Shown here in pieces: positions 33,701 to 42,342 of a DNA stretch of 64,000 nt (positions are counted from its first letter, which is position 1; the number at the start of each line of letters is the position of its first letter). Where the stretch lies: assembly GCF_001418655.1 (NCBI RefSeq), contig NZ_LIQZ01000067.1, positions 23,958 to 87,957 of the forward strand. Reading direction: 5' to 3'. This DNA comes from Streptomyces phaeochromogenes (lineage in GTDB: Bacteria > Actinomycetota > Actinomycetes > Streptomycetales > Streptomycetaceae). Under the pieces are notes generated by a model, which saw only the letters and a program-made list of their open reading frames with translations, was not told where the DNA came from and made no database searches. The translations under genes were made by a program, and so were the position numbers.

Positions 33701-33831
33701 AGTCATCTGATGTCTCGGATGTATCGGCCGGGAGTCATCTGATGACTTTCGCTGCACGACCCTTGCGAGGCCGGAAAACGACTGCCAGGATGCCGAGTCA
33801 TCATACGTGTCGCCGTCATCCTCTGATGTCT
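33701..33831. promoter_or_regulatory. Candidate GntR operators between the divergent genes
   Basis: AGTCATCTGATGACT at 33733-33747 is a perfect 7+1+7 palindrome. AGTCATCTGATGTCT at 33701-33715 is the same site with one arm mismatch, 32 bp away (three helical turns). A third, looser copy GTCATCCTCTGATGTCT lies at 33815-33831, beside the start of the aminotransferase gene. Repeated palindromes of this size are typical of FadR-type GntR binding. Confidence 0.65.
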
Positions 33832-33864
33832 GGCGGCACTCGGGTTCGGTAGATGTGGAGTGAT

Positions 33865-35088
33865 GTGAGCGAGACCGAGGTCACCACCGCCCCGCGTCCC
33901 CTGCTGCTGGCGGACGGCCGGCCCGCCGCCCGGGCGTGGTCGCTGGACCCCGTCATGAAGCACCTGAACCACGGTTCGTTCGGGGCGGTACCGCTGGTGG
34001 CGCAGGAGCGGCAGAACGAACTCAGGGCCGAGATGGACAGCTCCCCGGTGGTGTGGTTCCCCGCGCTGCCGCAGAAGATCGCCGACGCCCGGGTCGACCT
34101 CGCCGCCTTCCTGGGGGCCACCCCCGACGACCTCGCCCTCGTGCCCAACGCGAGCGCCGGAGTCAGCGTCGTACTCAACGCTCTCCCGCGCCGTCGCGGC
34201 GGCGCGATCGTCGTCACCGACCACGGCTACGGAGCCGTGACCATGGGCGGCGAACGGCTGGCCAGGCGCTGGGGCGGCGAGGTCCGCACCGCCCGGGTGC
34301 CGCTGGATGCGGACGAGGAGCAGGCGTACGAGGCCGTGATGGCGGAGGTCGACGACGCCACGGATCTCATCGTCGTCGACCAGATCACCTCGGCGACCGC
34401 CCGCCGGATGCCGGTCGAGCGGATCGGTGCGGAGGCCGCGCGGCTCGGGATCCCCCTGCTCGTGGACGCCGCGCACGCCCCCGGCCTGATCGCCGCCCCG
34501 CTCGACGGCCTGACGTGCGACTTCTGGGTCGGCAACCTGCACAAGTGGGGCTGCGCGCCGCGCGGCACCGCCGCACTGGTCGCCCGCGGCGAGCGGCGCG
34601 AGAACCTCTATCCGCTGATCGACTCGTGGGGCGCCCCCGACCCCTATCCCGATCGCTTCGACCAGCAGGGCACGGTGGACGTTACCGGCTACCTCGCCGC
34701 GTCGACGGCACTGGACTTCGTCGACCGGACCTGGGGCTGGGACACCGCACGCCAGTACATGGACGACCTGGCCGGCTATGCCGAGCGCCTCGTCGGAGCC
34801 GCCTTCGCCGAACTGGGCGCCGTCCCCGGCGTCGTCGACGTTGGCATGCCGGTTCCCGGGATGCGGCTGGTCCGGCTGCCCGAGGGGCTGGCCGGCAGCC
34901 GGATCGAGGCGGACGCGCTGCGTGACCGGGCCGCCCGGGAACTGGGCGTGGAGGCGGCCTTCACCAGCTTCGACGGCATCGGCTACATGCGGCTGTCCGC
35001 ACACGTCTACAACACCGCCGCCGACTACGAGTACTTCGCCGAGGACTGCGTCCCCGTCATCGGCGAATGGGCCCGCGCGGCCCACTGA
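33865..35088 (+). CDS. Class V PLP-dependent aminotransferase, isopenicillin-N-epimerase-like
   Basis: 407 residues from GTG 33865 with GGAG 4 bases upstream; ATG 33853 is an in-frame alternative. Landmarks: HLNHGSFGAVPLVAQERQNE, the PLP-contacting NASAGVSVVLNAL, the Asp in LLVDAAHAPGL, and the Schiff-base lysine in WVGNLHKWGCAPRG. This set is shared with CefD-like epimerases and cysteine-desulfurase-like lyases. No other beta-lactam gene is present, so the substrate is some other amino compound. It leads an apparent operon with a sugar-type ABC importer, 134 bp upstream of the binding-protein gene, and is probably regulated by the divergent GntR. Confidence 0.87.
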   Translation: MSETEVTTAPRPLLLADGRPAARAWSLDPVMKHLNHGSFGAVPLVAQERQNELRAEMDSSPVVWFPALPQKIADARVDLAAFLGATPDDLALVPNASAGVSVVLNALPRRRGGAIVVTDHGYGAVTMGGERLARRWGGEVRTARVPLDADEEQAYEAVMAEVDDATDLIVVDQITSATARRMPVERIGAEAARLGIPLLVDAAHAPGLIAAPLDGLTCDFWVGNLHKWGCAPRGTAALVARGERRENLYPLIDSWGAPDPYPDRFDQQGTVDVTGYLAASTALDFVDRTWGWDTARQYMDDLAGYAERLVGAAFAELGAVPGVVDVGMPVPGMRLVRLPEGLAGSRIEADALRDRAARELGVEAAFTSFDGIGYMRLSAHVYNTAADYEYFAEDCVPVIGEWARAAH

Positions 35089-35222
35089 CAGCCCGACGCG
35101 TCGACGGCGCGACACCGCGATTCCCCGACACCACGGCCCACGCACCAGGGCCCCCACACACCACGGCCCCCAGCCCCCGAAGCAGCAGCCAGCGCGCACG
35201 TATCAAGGAAGAGGTCGGCACG

Positions 35223-36527
35223 ATGAGTAGAAGGACGGCAGCTCTCGCCCTCGGCACAGCCGCCACCATGGTCCTCACCGGCTGTTCCGCCATGAGCGGC
35301 GGAGAAGCCGACGGAACAGTCACCCTCAACATGGTCGAGAGCCTGACGAACCCCGCCCGCACGGACCTGCTGAAGGGCCTGATAGCGGACTTCGAGCAGC
35401 AGAACTCCAAGATCAAGGTCAATCTGATCTCGCCGCCCACCGAGCAGGCGGACCAGAAGATCCAGCAGATGCTCCAGTCCGGCAGCGGTGTGGACACCCT
35501 CGAAGTACGGGACACCACCGTGGGCCCGTGGTCGAACAACGGCTGGCTCTACGACATGAAGAAGGACCTCAAGCCCTGGAAGGGCTGGGAGGCGATGACG
35601 GAGAACGCCGTCAAGGCCTCCGAGACCGCCAACGGCAAGACGTACTTCGTCCCGTACGGCTTCTACGGTCTGAGCGTCTTCTACCGCACCGACCTGATAA
35701 AGGAGGCCGGCTTCGACAAGCCCCCGGCCACCTGGGACGAACTCCTCGAACAGGCCTCCGCCATCCACGATCCGGCCAAGCGCCGGTACGGGTACGCGTT
35801 CCGCGGCGGGGCCAACGCCAACGGCAACGCCACCGCCGTCATCGAGGCGTACGTCGCCGACAAGATCGACCCCGCCGACGGCTTCAAGGTGAAGGACGGC
35901 AGCACGATCTTCGCCGCGCCCGAGGCCGTCGACGCGATGAAGACCTACCTCAAGCTCTTCAAGGAGGCGTCCCCCAAGTCGTCGGTCTCCTGGGGCTATC
36001 CGGAGATGGTCGAGGGCTTCTCCAACGGCTCCACGGCCTTCCTGCTGCAGGACCCGGAAGTCATCGCCACCGTCTCGGAGTCCAAGTCGATCGCGAAGGA
36101 CCAGTGGGACACCGCTCCGCTGGTGGCGGGGCCCAGCGGCAAGACCGTACAGCCGCTCGCCACCGCCGGCTGGGGGATCGCGGACGGCAGCAAGCACAAG
36201 GCAGAGGCCGTCAAACTGGTCGAGTTCCTCTCCGAGGGCAAGGCGTCGACGGCCTTCACCAAGAAGAACAGCCTGGTGCCGATCCTCAAGTCGGCGACCG
36301 AGGACCCCTTCTACAAGACCGGCCCCTGGTCCAGCTACGTCACCATGACGGAGAACCCGGACACGTACCTCAACGTCAGCCAGCCGCGCGGTGTCGCCTG
36401 GTGGGCGGAGTGGCAGCAGAAGGCCGACGCGGACATCCAGAAGATGGTGCTGGGCAAGACGACTCCCGAGAAGCTGCTTGACGGCTGGGACGCGTACTGG
36501 ACCGAGAAGCGGCAGCAGGAGAACTGA
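35223..36527 (+). CDS. ABC importer substrate-binding lipoprotein (family 1, sugar type)
   Basis: 434 residues, ATG 35223. A lipoprotein signal with lipobox VLTGC (Cys21) anchors it to the membrane. The body is a family 1 extracellular binding protein: LLKGLIADFEQQNSKIKVNL, DTLEVRDTTVGPWSNNGWL, FVPYGFYGLSVFYRTDLIKE, KPPATWDELLEQAS and, later, STAFLLQDPEVIATVSES and AVKLVEFLSEGKASTAFT. It binds a sugar or related polar ligand outside the membrane and delivers it to the two permeases encoded directly downstream. The ligand cannot be named from sequence. Confidence 0.92.
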   Translation: MSRRTAALALGTAATMVLTGCSAMSGGEADGTVTLNMVESLTNPARTDLLKGLIADFEQQNSKIKVNLISPPTEQADQKIQQMLQSGSGVDTLEVRDTTVGPWSNNGWLYDMKKDLKPWKGWEAMTENAVKASETANGKTYFVPYGFYGLSVFYRTDLIKEAGFDKPPATWDELLEQASAIHDPAKRRYGYAFRGGANANGNATAVIEAYVADKIDPADGFKVKDGSTIFAAPEAVDAMKTYLKLFKEASPKSSVSWGYPEMVEGFSNGSTAFLLQDPEVIATVSESKSIAKDQWDTAPLVAGPSGKTVQPLATAGWGIADGSKHKAEAVKLVEFLSEGKASTAFTKKNSLVPILKSATEDPFYKTGPWSSYVTMTENPDTYLNVSQPRGVAWWAEWQQKADADIQKMVLGKTTPEKLLDGWDAYWTEKRQQEN

Positions 36528-36529
36528 CC

Positions 36530-37525
36530 ATGCCCACCGCGTCCGACACGACGGAAACGACGAAAACGGCGTCGGCGGGGCCCTCCGGAACCGGGGGCAC
36601 CCCGCCCGGCCGCGGCACGCAACGAGGCCGCCGCAAGCCGGAGTTCACCGCCCGGCGCGGCTTCCTGATCGCCGCCTTCATGGCACCGGCCGCGGTCTTC
36701 GTGGCGGTCTTCACGTACTACCCGATGATCGCCGGCAGCCAGATGGCCTTCCGCAACTGGAAGCTGACGGACCTGACCGACACCTCCTGGGTGGGCCTGA
36801 AGAACTTCCGCGACGTCTTCGCCGACCCCGCCTGGGGCACCGTGCTTTCCAACACCGGGATCTGGGTGTTCGGTTCGATCGTGCCCCAGCTGGTGATCGG
36901 CTTCGCCCTCGCCCTGTGGCTGCGCAGGAAGTTCCGCTTCCGGGGCCTCTACCAGGCGCTGATCTTCTTCCCCTGGGCGATCTCCGGCTTCCTCATCGGC
37001 ATCCTGTTCCGCTGGATGTTCAACAGCGAGTTCGGCGTCGTCAACGACCTGCTGCAGAAAGCCGGGTTGATCGACGAGCCGGTCGCCTGGCTGGCCGACC
37101 CGCAGACCGCGATGTTCGCCGTCGTGGTCGCCAACATCTGGTACGGCGTCACCTTCTTCACCATCATGATCCTGGCCGCGCTGCAGTCCATCCCCGAGGA
37201 GCTGTACGAGGCGGCGGCACTCGACGGTGCGGGCAAGGTACGCACCCTCTTCCAGATCACCATTCCGTACATCCGGGTCACGCTCGCGCTGACCGTGCTC
37301 CTGCGCATCATCTGGATCTTCAACTTCCCCGACCTGATCTTCGGGATGACCGGCGGCGGGCCGAACAACGAGACGCACATCGTGACCACCTGGATGATCA
37401 AGATCACCCAGCAGGGCGACTACGGCAGGGCCTCCGCGCTAGGGCTCATCGTCGTCGCCACGCTGCTGGTGTTCGCGGTCTTCTTCCTCCTGGCCACGCG
37501 CGAGAAGCGAGAGGTGAAGCCGTGA
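36530..37525 (+). CDS. Sugar-type ABC permease (MalF/UgpA-like)
   Basis: 331 residues, ATG 36530, two bases after the binding-protein stop. A Thr/Ser/Pro-rich cytoplasmic N-terminus of about 40 residues is followed by six membrane segments (GFLIAAFMAPAAVFVAVFTY; LVIGFALALWLRR; ...). The EAA loop is ELYEAAALDGAGKVRTLFQI, which contacts the ATPase. It forms the pore with the next permease. No ATPase gene is found in the operon; in Streptomyces such importers share the ATPase MsiK encoded elsewhere. Confidence 0.92.
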   Translation: MPTASDTTETTKTASAGPSGTGGTPPGRGTQRGRRKPEFTARRGFLIAAFMAPAAVFVAVFTYYPMIAGSQMAFRNWKLTDLTDTSWVGLKNFRDVFADPAWGTVLSNTGIWVFGSIVPQLVIGFALALWLRRKFRFRGLYQALIFFPWAISGFLIGILFRWMFNSEFGVVNDLLQKAGLIDEPVAWLADPQTAMFAVVVANIWYGVTFFTIMILAALQSIPEELYEAAALDGAGKVRTLFQITIPYIRVTLALTVLLRIIWIFNFPDLIFGMTGGGPNNETHIVTTWMIKITQQGDYGRASALGLIVVATLLVFAVFFLLATREKREVKP

Positions 37526-38358
37526 TAGGCAAGGAGTCCACGGCGGGCCGGGCCACCAAGTTCACCTTCCTGGGACTGTGGCTGGTCTTCACCGTCTTCC
37601 CGCTGTACTGGATCACCATCACGTCCCTGAAGGCGCCCGGCGACATCTTCGCCTTCCCGATCGCCTACTGGCCCGAGCACTTCTCGCTGGAGAACTACAG
37701 CGGGCTCTTCGGCAAGGCCGACTTCGGCGTCTACCTCACCAACAGCCTCATCGTCGCGTTCGTGGCGGGCGCGGTGGCCACCGCGATCTCGATGCTGTCG
37801 GCCTACGTGCTGGCCCGCTTCGAGTTCCGCACCAAGTCCGCCCTGCTGATGGCCGCGCTGGTCACCCAGATGATCCCGACCTTCATCGCGCTGGGGCCGC
37901 TCTACCTGCTCATGACCGACCTCAACCTGGTCGACAACAGGCTCGGGCTCATCCTCGTGTACGTCGCCGTGTGCATCCCTTTCTGCACGGTGATGCTCCG
38001 CGGCTTCTTCGAGAACATCCCGGACGCGCTGGAGGAGGCCGCCATGATCGACGGCCTGTCCCGGTTCGGAGCGCTGTTCCGGGTACTGCTGCCGGTGATG
38101 CGCCCCGGGATCGTGGCCGCGTTCATCTTCAACTTCGTCAACTGCTGGAACGAGCTGTTCCTGTCGGTGACGCTGATGAACAGCGACAGCAACAAGACCG
38201 TCCCCACGGCCCTGAACGGCTTCATCTCCAGCTTCAACATCGACTGGGGATCCATGTCCGCGGCAGCGGTCCTCACCATCCTGCCCACGATGGTGCTGTT
38301 CGCCTTCGCCAGCCGTCACATCGTCCAGGGGCTCACCGCCGGAGCGGTGAAGGGATAG
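37522..38358 (+). CDS. Sugar-type ABC permease (MalG/UgpE-like)
   Basis: 278 residues from GTG 37522, overlapping the previous stop as GTGA. Six membrane segments (FTFLGLWLVFTVFPLYWI first) and the EAA loop DALEEAAMIDGLSRFGALFR. The conserved WNELFLSVTL segment and the C-terminal HIVQGLTAGAVKG are typical of MalG-type subunits. It pairs with the preceding permease. It is the last gene of the operon; a hairpin at 38401-38432 follows. Confidence 0.93.
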   Translation: MIGKESTAGRATKFTFLGLWLVFTVFPLYWITITSLKAPGDIFAFPIAYWPEHFSLENYSGLFGKADFGVYLTNSLIVAFVAGAVATAISMLSAYVLARFEFRTKSALLMAALVTQMIPTFIALGPLYLLMTDLNLVDNRLGLILVYVAVCIPFCTVMLRGFFENIPDALEEAAMIDGLSRFGALFRVLLPVMRPGIVAAFIFNFVNCWNELFLSVTLMNSDSNKTVPTALNGFISSFNIDWGSMSAAAVLTILPTMVLFAFASRHIVQGLTAGAVKG

Positions 38359-38400
38359 GCGAAGGCCTGAGGGACTGTCCCGGAGAATGGGCGCGGGCAC

Positions 38401-38432
38401 AGGGCCGCGTGCGGCTCAGCCGCTGCGGCCCT
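38401..38432. terminator. Terminator hairpin overlapping a stop codon
   Basis: AGGGCCGC-GT-GCGGC (38401-38415) pairs with GCCGC-T-GCGGCCCT (38419-38432) across a TCA loop. The loop is the stop codon (TGA on the minus strand) of the SRPBCC gene, so the terminator for the ABC operon uses the 3' coding end of its convergent neighbour. Confidence 0.65.
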
Positions 38433-38880
38433 CAAGCGCCGCGGCGATGTCGTCGAGGTCCTTGGCGATGGCTTTGCTGACCGCCCGCGCGCCCAGGCGG
38501 CCCATGATCTTGGCCAGCACGCCCGCGACGCCACCGGTCGCAACGGCCGAGAACGTCATGCGGACCGTCGTCGTCACCGGTCCGTCGGCTCGCAGCGCCC
38601 ACTCCGAGATGTAGTGCGAGCCGTGGGACTCGGCCTCCACCACATACCGCTCGGGTGGCTCGCTGGCCGTCACCCACATCTCCTCGGTGGCGTCCTTGCC
38701 GAACATGCGCCGCGTCTCCCGCCACCGCGTACCGATGCCGAAGGCGCCCTCCGTGAGGACCTCGACCTTCGAGACGCTGCTGAGGACGTGCTGCATCCCG
38801 GCCAGGTCGGTGATGGCCTCCCACACCGGTCCCTGGGCCGCGGCGATGCGCCGCTCGACGACGACACTTCTGCTGGTCAT
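38416..38880 (-). CDS. SRPBCC-family protein (polyketide cyclase/START-like)
   Basis: 154 residues from ATG 38880 (MTSRSVVVERRIAAAQGPVW); ATG 38889 is equally possible, as neither has a clear ribosome-binding site. The fold signature VERRIAAAQGPVWEAITDLA, GTRWRETRRMFGKDATEEMW and the C-terminal helix RAVSKAIAKDLDDIAAALEG place it in the SRPBCC/polyketide_cyc2 group that binds hydrophobic ligands in a deep pocket. No catalytic residue is diagnostic. Convergent with the ABC operon. Confidence 0.83.
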   Translation of the reverse strand: MTSRSVVVERRIAAAQGPVWEAITDLAGMQHVLSSVSKVEVLTEGAFGIGTRWRETRRMFGKDATEEMWVTASEPPERYVVEAESHGSHYISEWALRADGPVTTTVRMTFSAVATGGVAGVLAKIMGRLGARAVSKAIAKDLDDIAAALEGRSG

Positions 38881-39039
38881 GGTTTCCATGAAAGCACCAG
38901 GGTCGGACAACGGCCTGATGACCGCATGCGGGGCCCTGCGGCTCACCCTCGCCCCGCTCTCAGCTACCGACCCGACGGCCGGGCGCCTCCTGGGGCGCCC
39001 GGCCGCGGTGGTGGGTCAGCGAGTGATGCCGGTGGTGGG

Positions 39040-39495
39040 TCAGCGGGTGACGTCGAAGGACGCGGCGTTGGACACGAACGTCGTGTCCCCGTCCTTGGCC
39101 GCCGCGAGCGCCGAGACGTACCAGGTGCCCCGGTCCAGTTCGGCCGCCTCCTCCTTCGTGACCCGCAGTGTGTAGGTGCAGCGGGACGTCTCGTCCGTGG
39201 TGCTCGTGCACGTGGCGCTGTCCACGGACCGCAGGTCCGCCTCGGTCGGGTCGAGCTTCGAACTCGCGGGCCACGCAAGGACCTTGAGGCTTGAGATGCC
39301 CGAGTCGTCACTCACGTCCGCGGTGAAGGTGAGCTCGCCGGCGCCGCTGTCGGACGGAGCCACGTAGCGTGCCGAGCCGTTCTCCACGGTCGGCTCGGTG
39401 GCGGCGGAGGCCGAGGCAACGGCGAAGCCACCGGCGGTAATTCCGCCTACGACGAAAACACCGATGAGCGACGACACGAGAATGCGCTTGGACAT
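39040..39495 (-). CDS. Secreted DUF5707-type protein
   Basis: 151 residues from ATG 39495 with GGGGGAT 7 bases upstream. Signal peptide MSKRILVSSLIGVFVVGGIT..., cleaved near ASA-ATEP. The mature part is a single Ig-like beta domain: ENGSARYVAPSDSGAGELTF, TADVSDDSGISSLKVLAWPA, SKLDPTEADLRSVDSATCTS, and two Cys probably joined by a disulfide. This matches a small family of secreted Streptomyces proteins known as DUF5707. Function unknown; extracellular. Confidence 0.78.
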   Translation of the reverse strand: MSKRILVSSLIGVFVVGGITAGGFAVASASAATEPTVENGSARYVAPSDSGAGELTFTADVSDDSGISSLKVLAWPASSKLDPTEADLRSVDSATCTSTTDETSRCTYTLRVTKEEAAELDRGTWYVSALAAAKDGDTTFVSNAASFDVTR

Positions 39496-39825
39496 GGAAG
39501 ATCCCCCTGAATTCGTTTCGGAGCAGATGTTATTCACCTGCGGAAAGGCACGGAAAGCGATGCACGTAATGGCGGTTCGAGGAAAGGAAGTGAACCGCTG
39601 GTCGATCGCCTTCTCGATGGGATCGAGCCTATGGCGCGAGGCAGTGCGCGGTCCTCGCGCTGCGGGATGATTGCCGTCTCGAACCGGAGATAGAGAAAAG
39701 CCTCCGGGCAGTCCACCGGCCGTCCGTCATCCCGGCGCCGCCGCCTCTGTAACCCAGGTAAGAGAACGAAATCCGCCTCCAGCCGGAGCCGGGCCGCTCA
39801 CCTGCGGCCATAGCCTTGATCCGCC
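39496..39825. other. 330-bp non-coding gap
   Basis: It separates the divergent DUF5707 gene and the tandem histidine-kinase gene. It is less GC-rich than the genes around it (for example GAAAGGAAGTGAA near 39580 and GAGATAGAGAAAAGC near 39685), as expected for a two-way promoter region. I see no gene, strong hairpin or clear repeat. Promoters of both genes should lie here, but I cannot name their -10 boxes with confidence. Confidence 0.5.
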
Positions 39826-42342
39826 ATGAATCGAACTGACACCGACACCGACTCCGACACCAACCGCGGCGGTACCGGCACCGACGGCACCGGCATCGGC
39901 ACCGACGACCGGCTGCTCCCGGTCCTGCTGATCTGCGCCCAGGCCGCGGTGTGGCCGGGCGCGGACCTGATGCGCGGCTCCGTCCCGCCCTCGTCCGCCC
40001 TACTCGTGGCGGCCCTGGTCGCCGGACTGGTGACCGCCGCCCTCGCGCTCCGCCGTACCCGCCCGGTCGTCGCCCTCGTCGTGGTCGCCGCCGTTTGTGC
40101 GGCGGGTGCCGGTCCGCTGCCCACCGGAGCGATGGCGGTGCTCGGAACCGCGGGTGTCGCGCTGGCCCTGTTCACCGTGGCGACCGAACGCGACACCTTC
40201 ACCGCCGTGTTGTGCCTGGTGACGCTCGCCGTCTGGCAGTTGCTGTACGGCCTCACCCTGCACGGCCTCAGCGACCGGAACGGACTCGACCTCGTCCTGA
40301 CGGCTCTGCTGTACGTGGTCGCGTGCGGCGCCGGTCTCCTCGTACGCAGGGCCCGTCGCGCCCGGCGAACGGCCGAACAACTGCTGAAGCGGGCCGAGAC
40401 CGAGCGGCACCGCCTTCCGGCAGTCGAACGGCGCCGTATGGAAAGGGAGTTGCACGACGTCAGCGCCCACCATCTGACGGCCGTGGTGGTCACGGCCGGG
40501 GCGGCGCTCGGGCTGCGCGACCGGCGCCCCGAAATGGCCGACGAGGCACTGGAGTTCGCGGCCGAGACCGGCCGCGAGGTCACCCGGGCGCTCGGCGCGG
40601 TGCGGGCACCGGCGCCCACGCGGGAGGACCTCCCGTCGCCGGAGGAACGGCTGCGGGCTCTGGCCGCGGGCTTCCGTCGGCTGGACCAGGAGGTCGACTG
40701 CGAGATCGACCCCCTGCCGGACGGCGCCGTGGCGGACGCGGCGTACGGAATCGTGCGCGAGGCGCTGACCAACGTGGCCCGGCACGCCCCCGGTGCGCAG
40801 ACGAGGGTGCTGTGCCGGTACGGCGACACGCGCACGGACGTCGTGGTCACGAGTGCGGCACCGCCGGCCGGTTCGGCGGCACACGGCGCGGGCCTCGGCG
40901 GCGGGCGCGGCCAGGGCTTCCTGCGGTCCCGGGCACGGGAGGCGGGCGGCACACTGACCAGCGGCCCGACGGCGGACGGCGGTTGGGAGGTGCGCGCGGT
41001 TCTGCCCGGCCGGACCGCCGCCCCGGTGGAGCGGTCCGCCGGGTGGAGCTACCGCCTGGCGCAGGTGACCGCCGCCGTCGGCCTGTGCGTACAGCCGCTG
41101 CTCCCGGTGCTGGTCATCCGTACGTCGACCACGTCGAGCAGTTCGCACGTGTCCGCGGGGGTCCTCTTCGCGTTGCTGGCCGCGGCACAGGCGGTCGCGC
41201 TGCTGTGGCTGCGCCGGGCGCCCCGCGCCGCCCAGGGCGTGCTGTTCGGTCTGGCCCTGCTCTGGCCGCTCGCGATGGCCACGGGCGAGTACACCGGCCC
41301 GGTCCTCCTGCCGCCGGTGCTGAGCATGCTCGCCACCTGCGCGGCGCTGGCCGCGGACGCGACCCGTACGGCTGCCGCTGCCTCGGACGAGACACGCCCC
41401 GCCGCAGGTCCGTCCCCTGCCGAAAACCGCCGGCGCGCACGTCTCCACGCCCTGCCGGTTCTCCCGGTCGCGGCCGTGGCGGTGCACGCGGTGGCGGCGA
41501 CGGCCGCCGTCCTGGACCGGGGCACGACGATCCCCGCCTGGGTGGTCGCCGCGTCGGCGACGGCCGGGGCGTCCCTGGCGGTCGGCGCCGCCCGCCTGGC
41601 CGGAACCCTGCGTGGTCGGCGCGACCGGACCGCCCGTGGCACACAGGACGAACGCCTGGCCACCTGGACCGAGGAGGCCGTCCGGGACGCGTGGGCCGAG
41701 CGTCGCCGGATCGCCGCCGGGCTGGAGACCACCGTGCTGGCGCGCACCGCCGGGATGGTCGCGGAGGCGGAGGCGGGCCGCCTCGACACGACCGCCGAAC
41801 GCGCCCGCGAGGCCCTGGCCGCGATGCGCGCCCTCCTCGACACGGTCCGGGAAGGTGAGACGGAGCCCGATCTACGGCCGCAGCCCACCCTCCAAGCCCT
41901 CGACCTGCTCGCCCACCAGAGCCGGGCCACCGGCCGCGACGTCGAGATACGGCTGACCGACCGCGTACCCGAGCGACTGCCCACCGCCGTGGACCTGGCC
42001 GCCTACCATGCCGCCGAGATGGTGCTGGCGGCCGGCGGGGACGAGCCCGCGATGCTCGAACTCGACGCGGACGAAGGTACGTTGACGCTCACGGCCACCG
42101 GAGTGCCCCGTGCCGCCCGCCCCGCGGTACGGGAGCGGCTGTTGGCGCGGGTCGCGGCGCTGGGCGGCACCCTGACCACCGATGCGCCGGACACGGTCCG
42201 ACTCCGGCTGCCACTCGTTCCGGATCAGGGAGACGAAGAGCGGGGCCGCGAAGAGCAGAACCCCGAAGAACAGAAGCACGAAGAACAAGGCCACGAAGAA
42301 CAATGCCACGATGAACAAGGCCACGAAGAGGGGGAGCGATGA
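39826..42342 (+). CDS. Tandem NarL-type sensor histidine kinase with repetitive Glu/His-rich tail
   Basis: 838 residues. The start is a Thr/Asp/Gly low-complexity stretch (1-28). Unit 1: four to five membrane segments (30-175), HisKA_3 helix AVERRRMERELHDVSAHHL with His210, and a HATPase domain with the N box IVREALTNVARHAPG and GQGFLRSRAREAGGTL. From about residue 405 a second unit follows: more membrane segments (LAQVTAAVGLCVQPLLPVL onwards), a helix AERRRIAAGLETTVLA that aligns with the first but has no phospho-accepting His, and a degenerate ATPase-like end. The last 35 residues are pentapeptide repeats (EEQNP, EEQKH, EEQGH, EEQCH, DEQGH). Couples by ATGA overlap to the response regulator. 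The first unit should be the active kinase; the second is probably regulatory. Confidence 0.9.
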   Translation: MNRTDTDTDSDTNRGGTGTDGTGIGTDDRLLPVLLICAQAAVWPGADLMRGSVPPSSALLVAALVAGLVTAALALRRTRPVVALVVVAAVCAAGAGPLPTGAMAVLGTAGVALALFTVATERDTFTAVLCLVTLAVWQLLYGLTLHGLSDRNGLDLVLTALLYVVACGAGLLVRRARRARRTAEQLLKRAETERHRLPAVERRRMERELHDVSAHHLTAVVVTAGAALGLRDRRPEMADEALEFAAETGREVTRALGAVRAPAPTREDLPSPEERLRALAAGFRRLDQEVDCEIDPLPDGAVADAAYGIVREALTNVARHAPGAQTRVLCRYGDTRTDVVVTSAAPPAGSAAHGAGLGGGRGQGFLRSRAREAGGTLTSGPTADGGWEVRAVLPGRTAAPVERSAGWSYRLAQVTAAVGLCVQPLLPVLVIRTSTTSSSSHVSAGVLFALLAAAQAVALLWLRRAPRAAQGVLFGLALLWPLAMATGEYTGPVLLPPVLSMLATCAALAADATRTAAAASDETRPAAGPSPAENRRRARLHALPVLPVAAVAVHAVAATAAVLDRGTTIPAWVVAASATAGASLAVGAARLAGTLRGRRDRTARGTQDERLATWTEEAVRDAWAERRRIAAGLETTVLARTAGMVAEAEAGRLDTTAERAREALAAMRALLDTVREGETEPDLRPQPTLQALDLLAHQSRATGRDVEIRLTDRVPERLPTAVDLAAYHAAEMVLAAGGDEPAMLELDADEGTLTLTATGVPRAARPAVRERLLARVAALGGTLTTDAPDTVRLRLPLVPDQGDEERGREEQNPEEQKHEEQGHEEQCHDEQGHEEGER
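42235..42339 (+). repeat. Seven 15-bp coding repeats at the 3' end of the tandem kinase gene
   Basis: Seven consecutive 15-bp units from 42235: GAAGAGCGGGGCCGC, GAAGAGCAGAACCCC, GAAGAACAGAAGCAC, then three very close to GAAGAACAAGGCCAC, then GAAGAGGGGGAGCGA. They encode pentapeptides of the form E-E-Q-x-H. Codons GAA and CAA are used, unlike the GAG/CAG of the rest of the gene, which points to recent expansion from a short seed. Confidence 0.88.

Noticed and set aside
32801..42339. CRISPR array interpretation of the 15-bp repeats
   Set aside because: The units are contiguous, without spacers, and there are no cas genes in the window.
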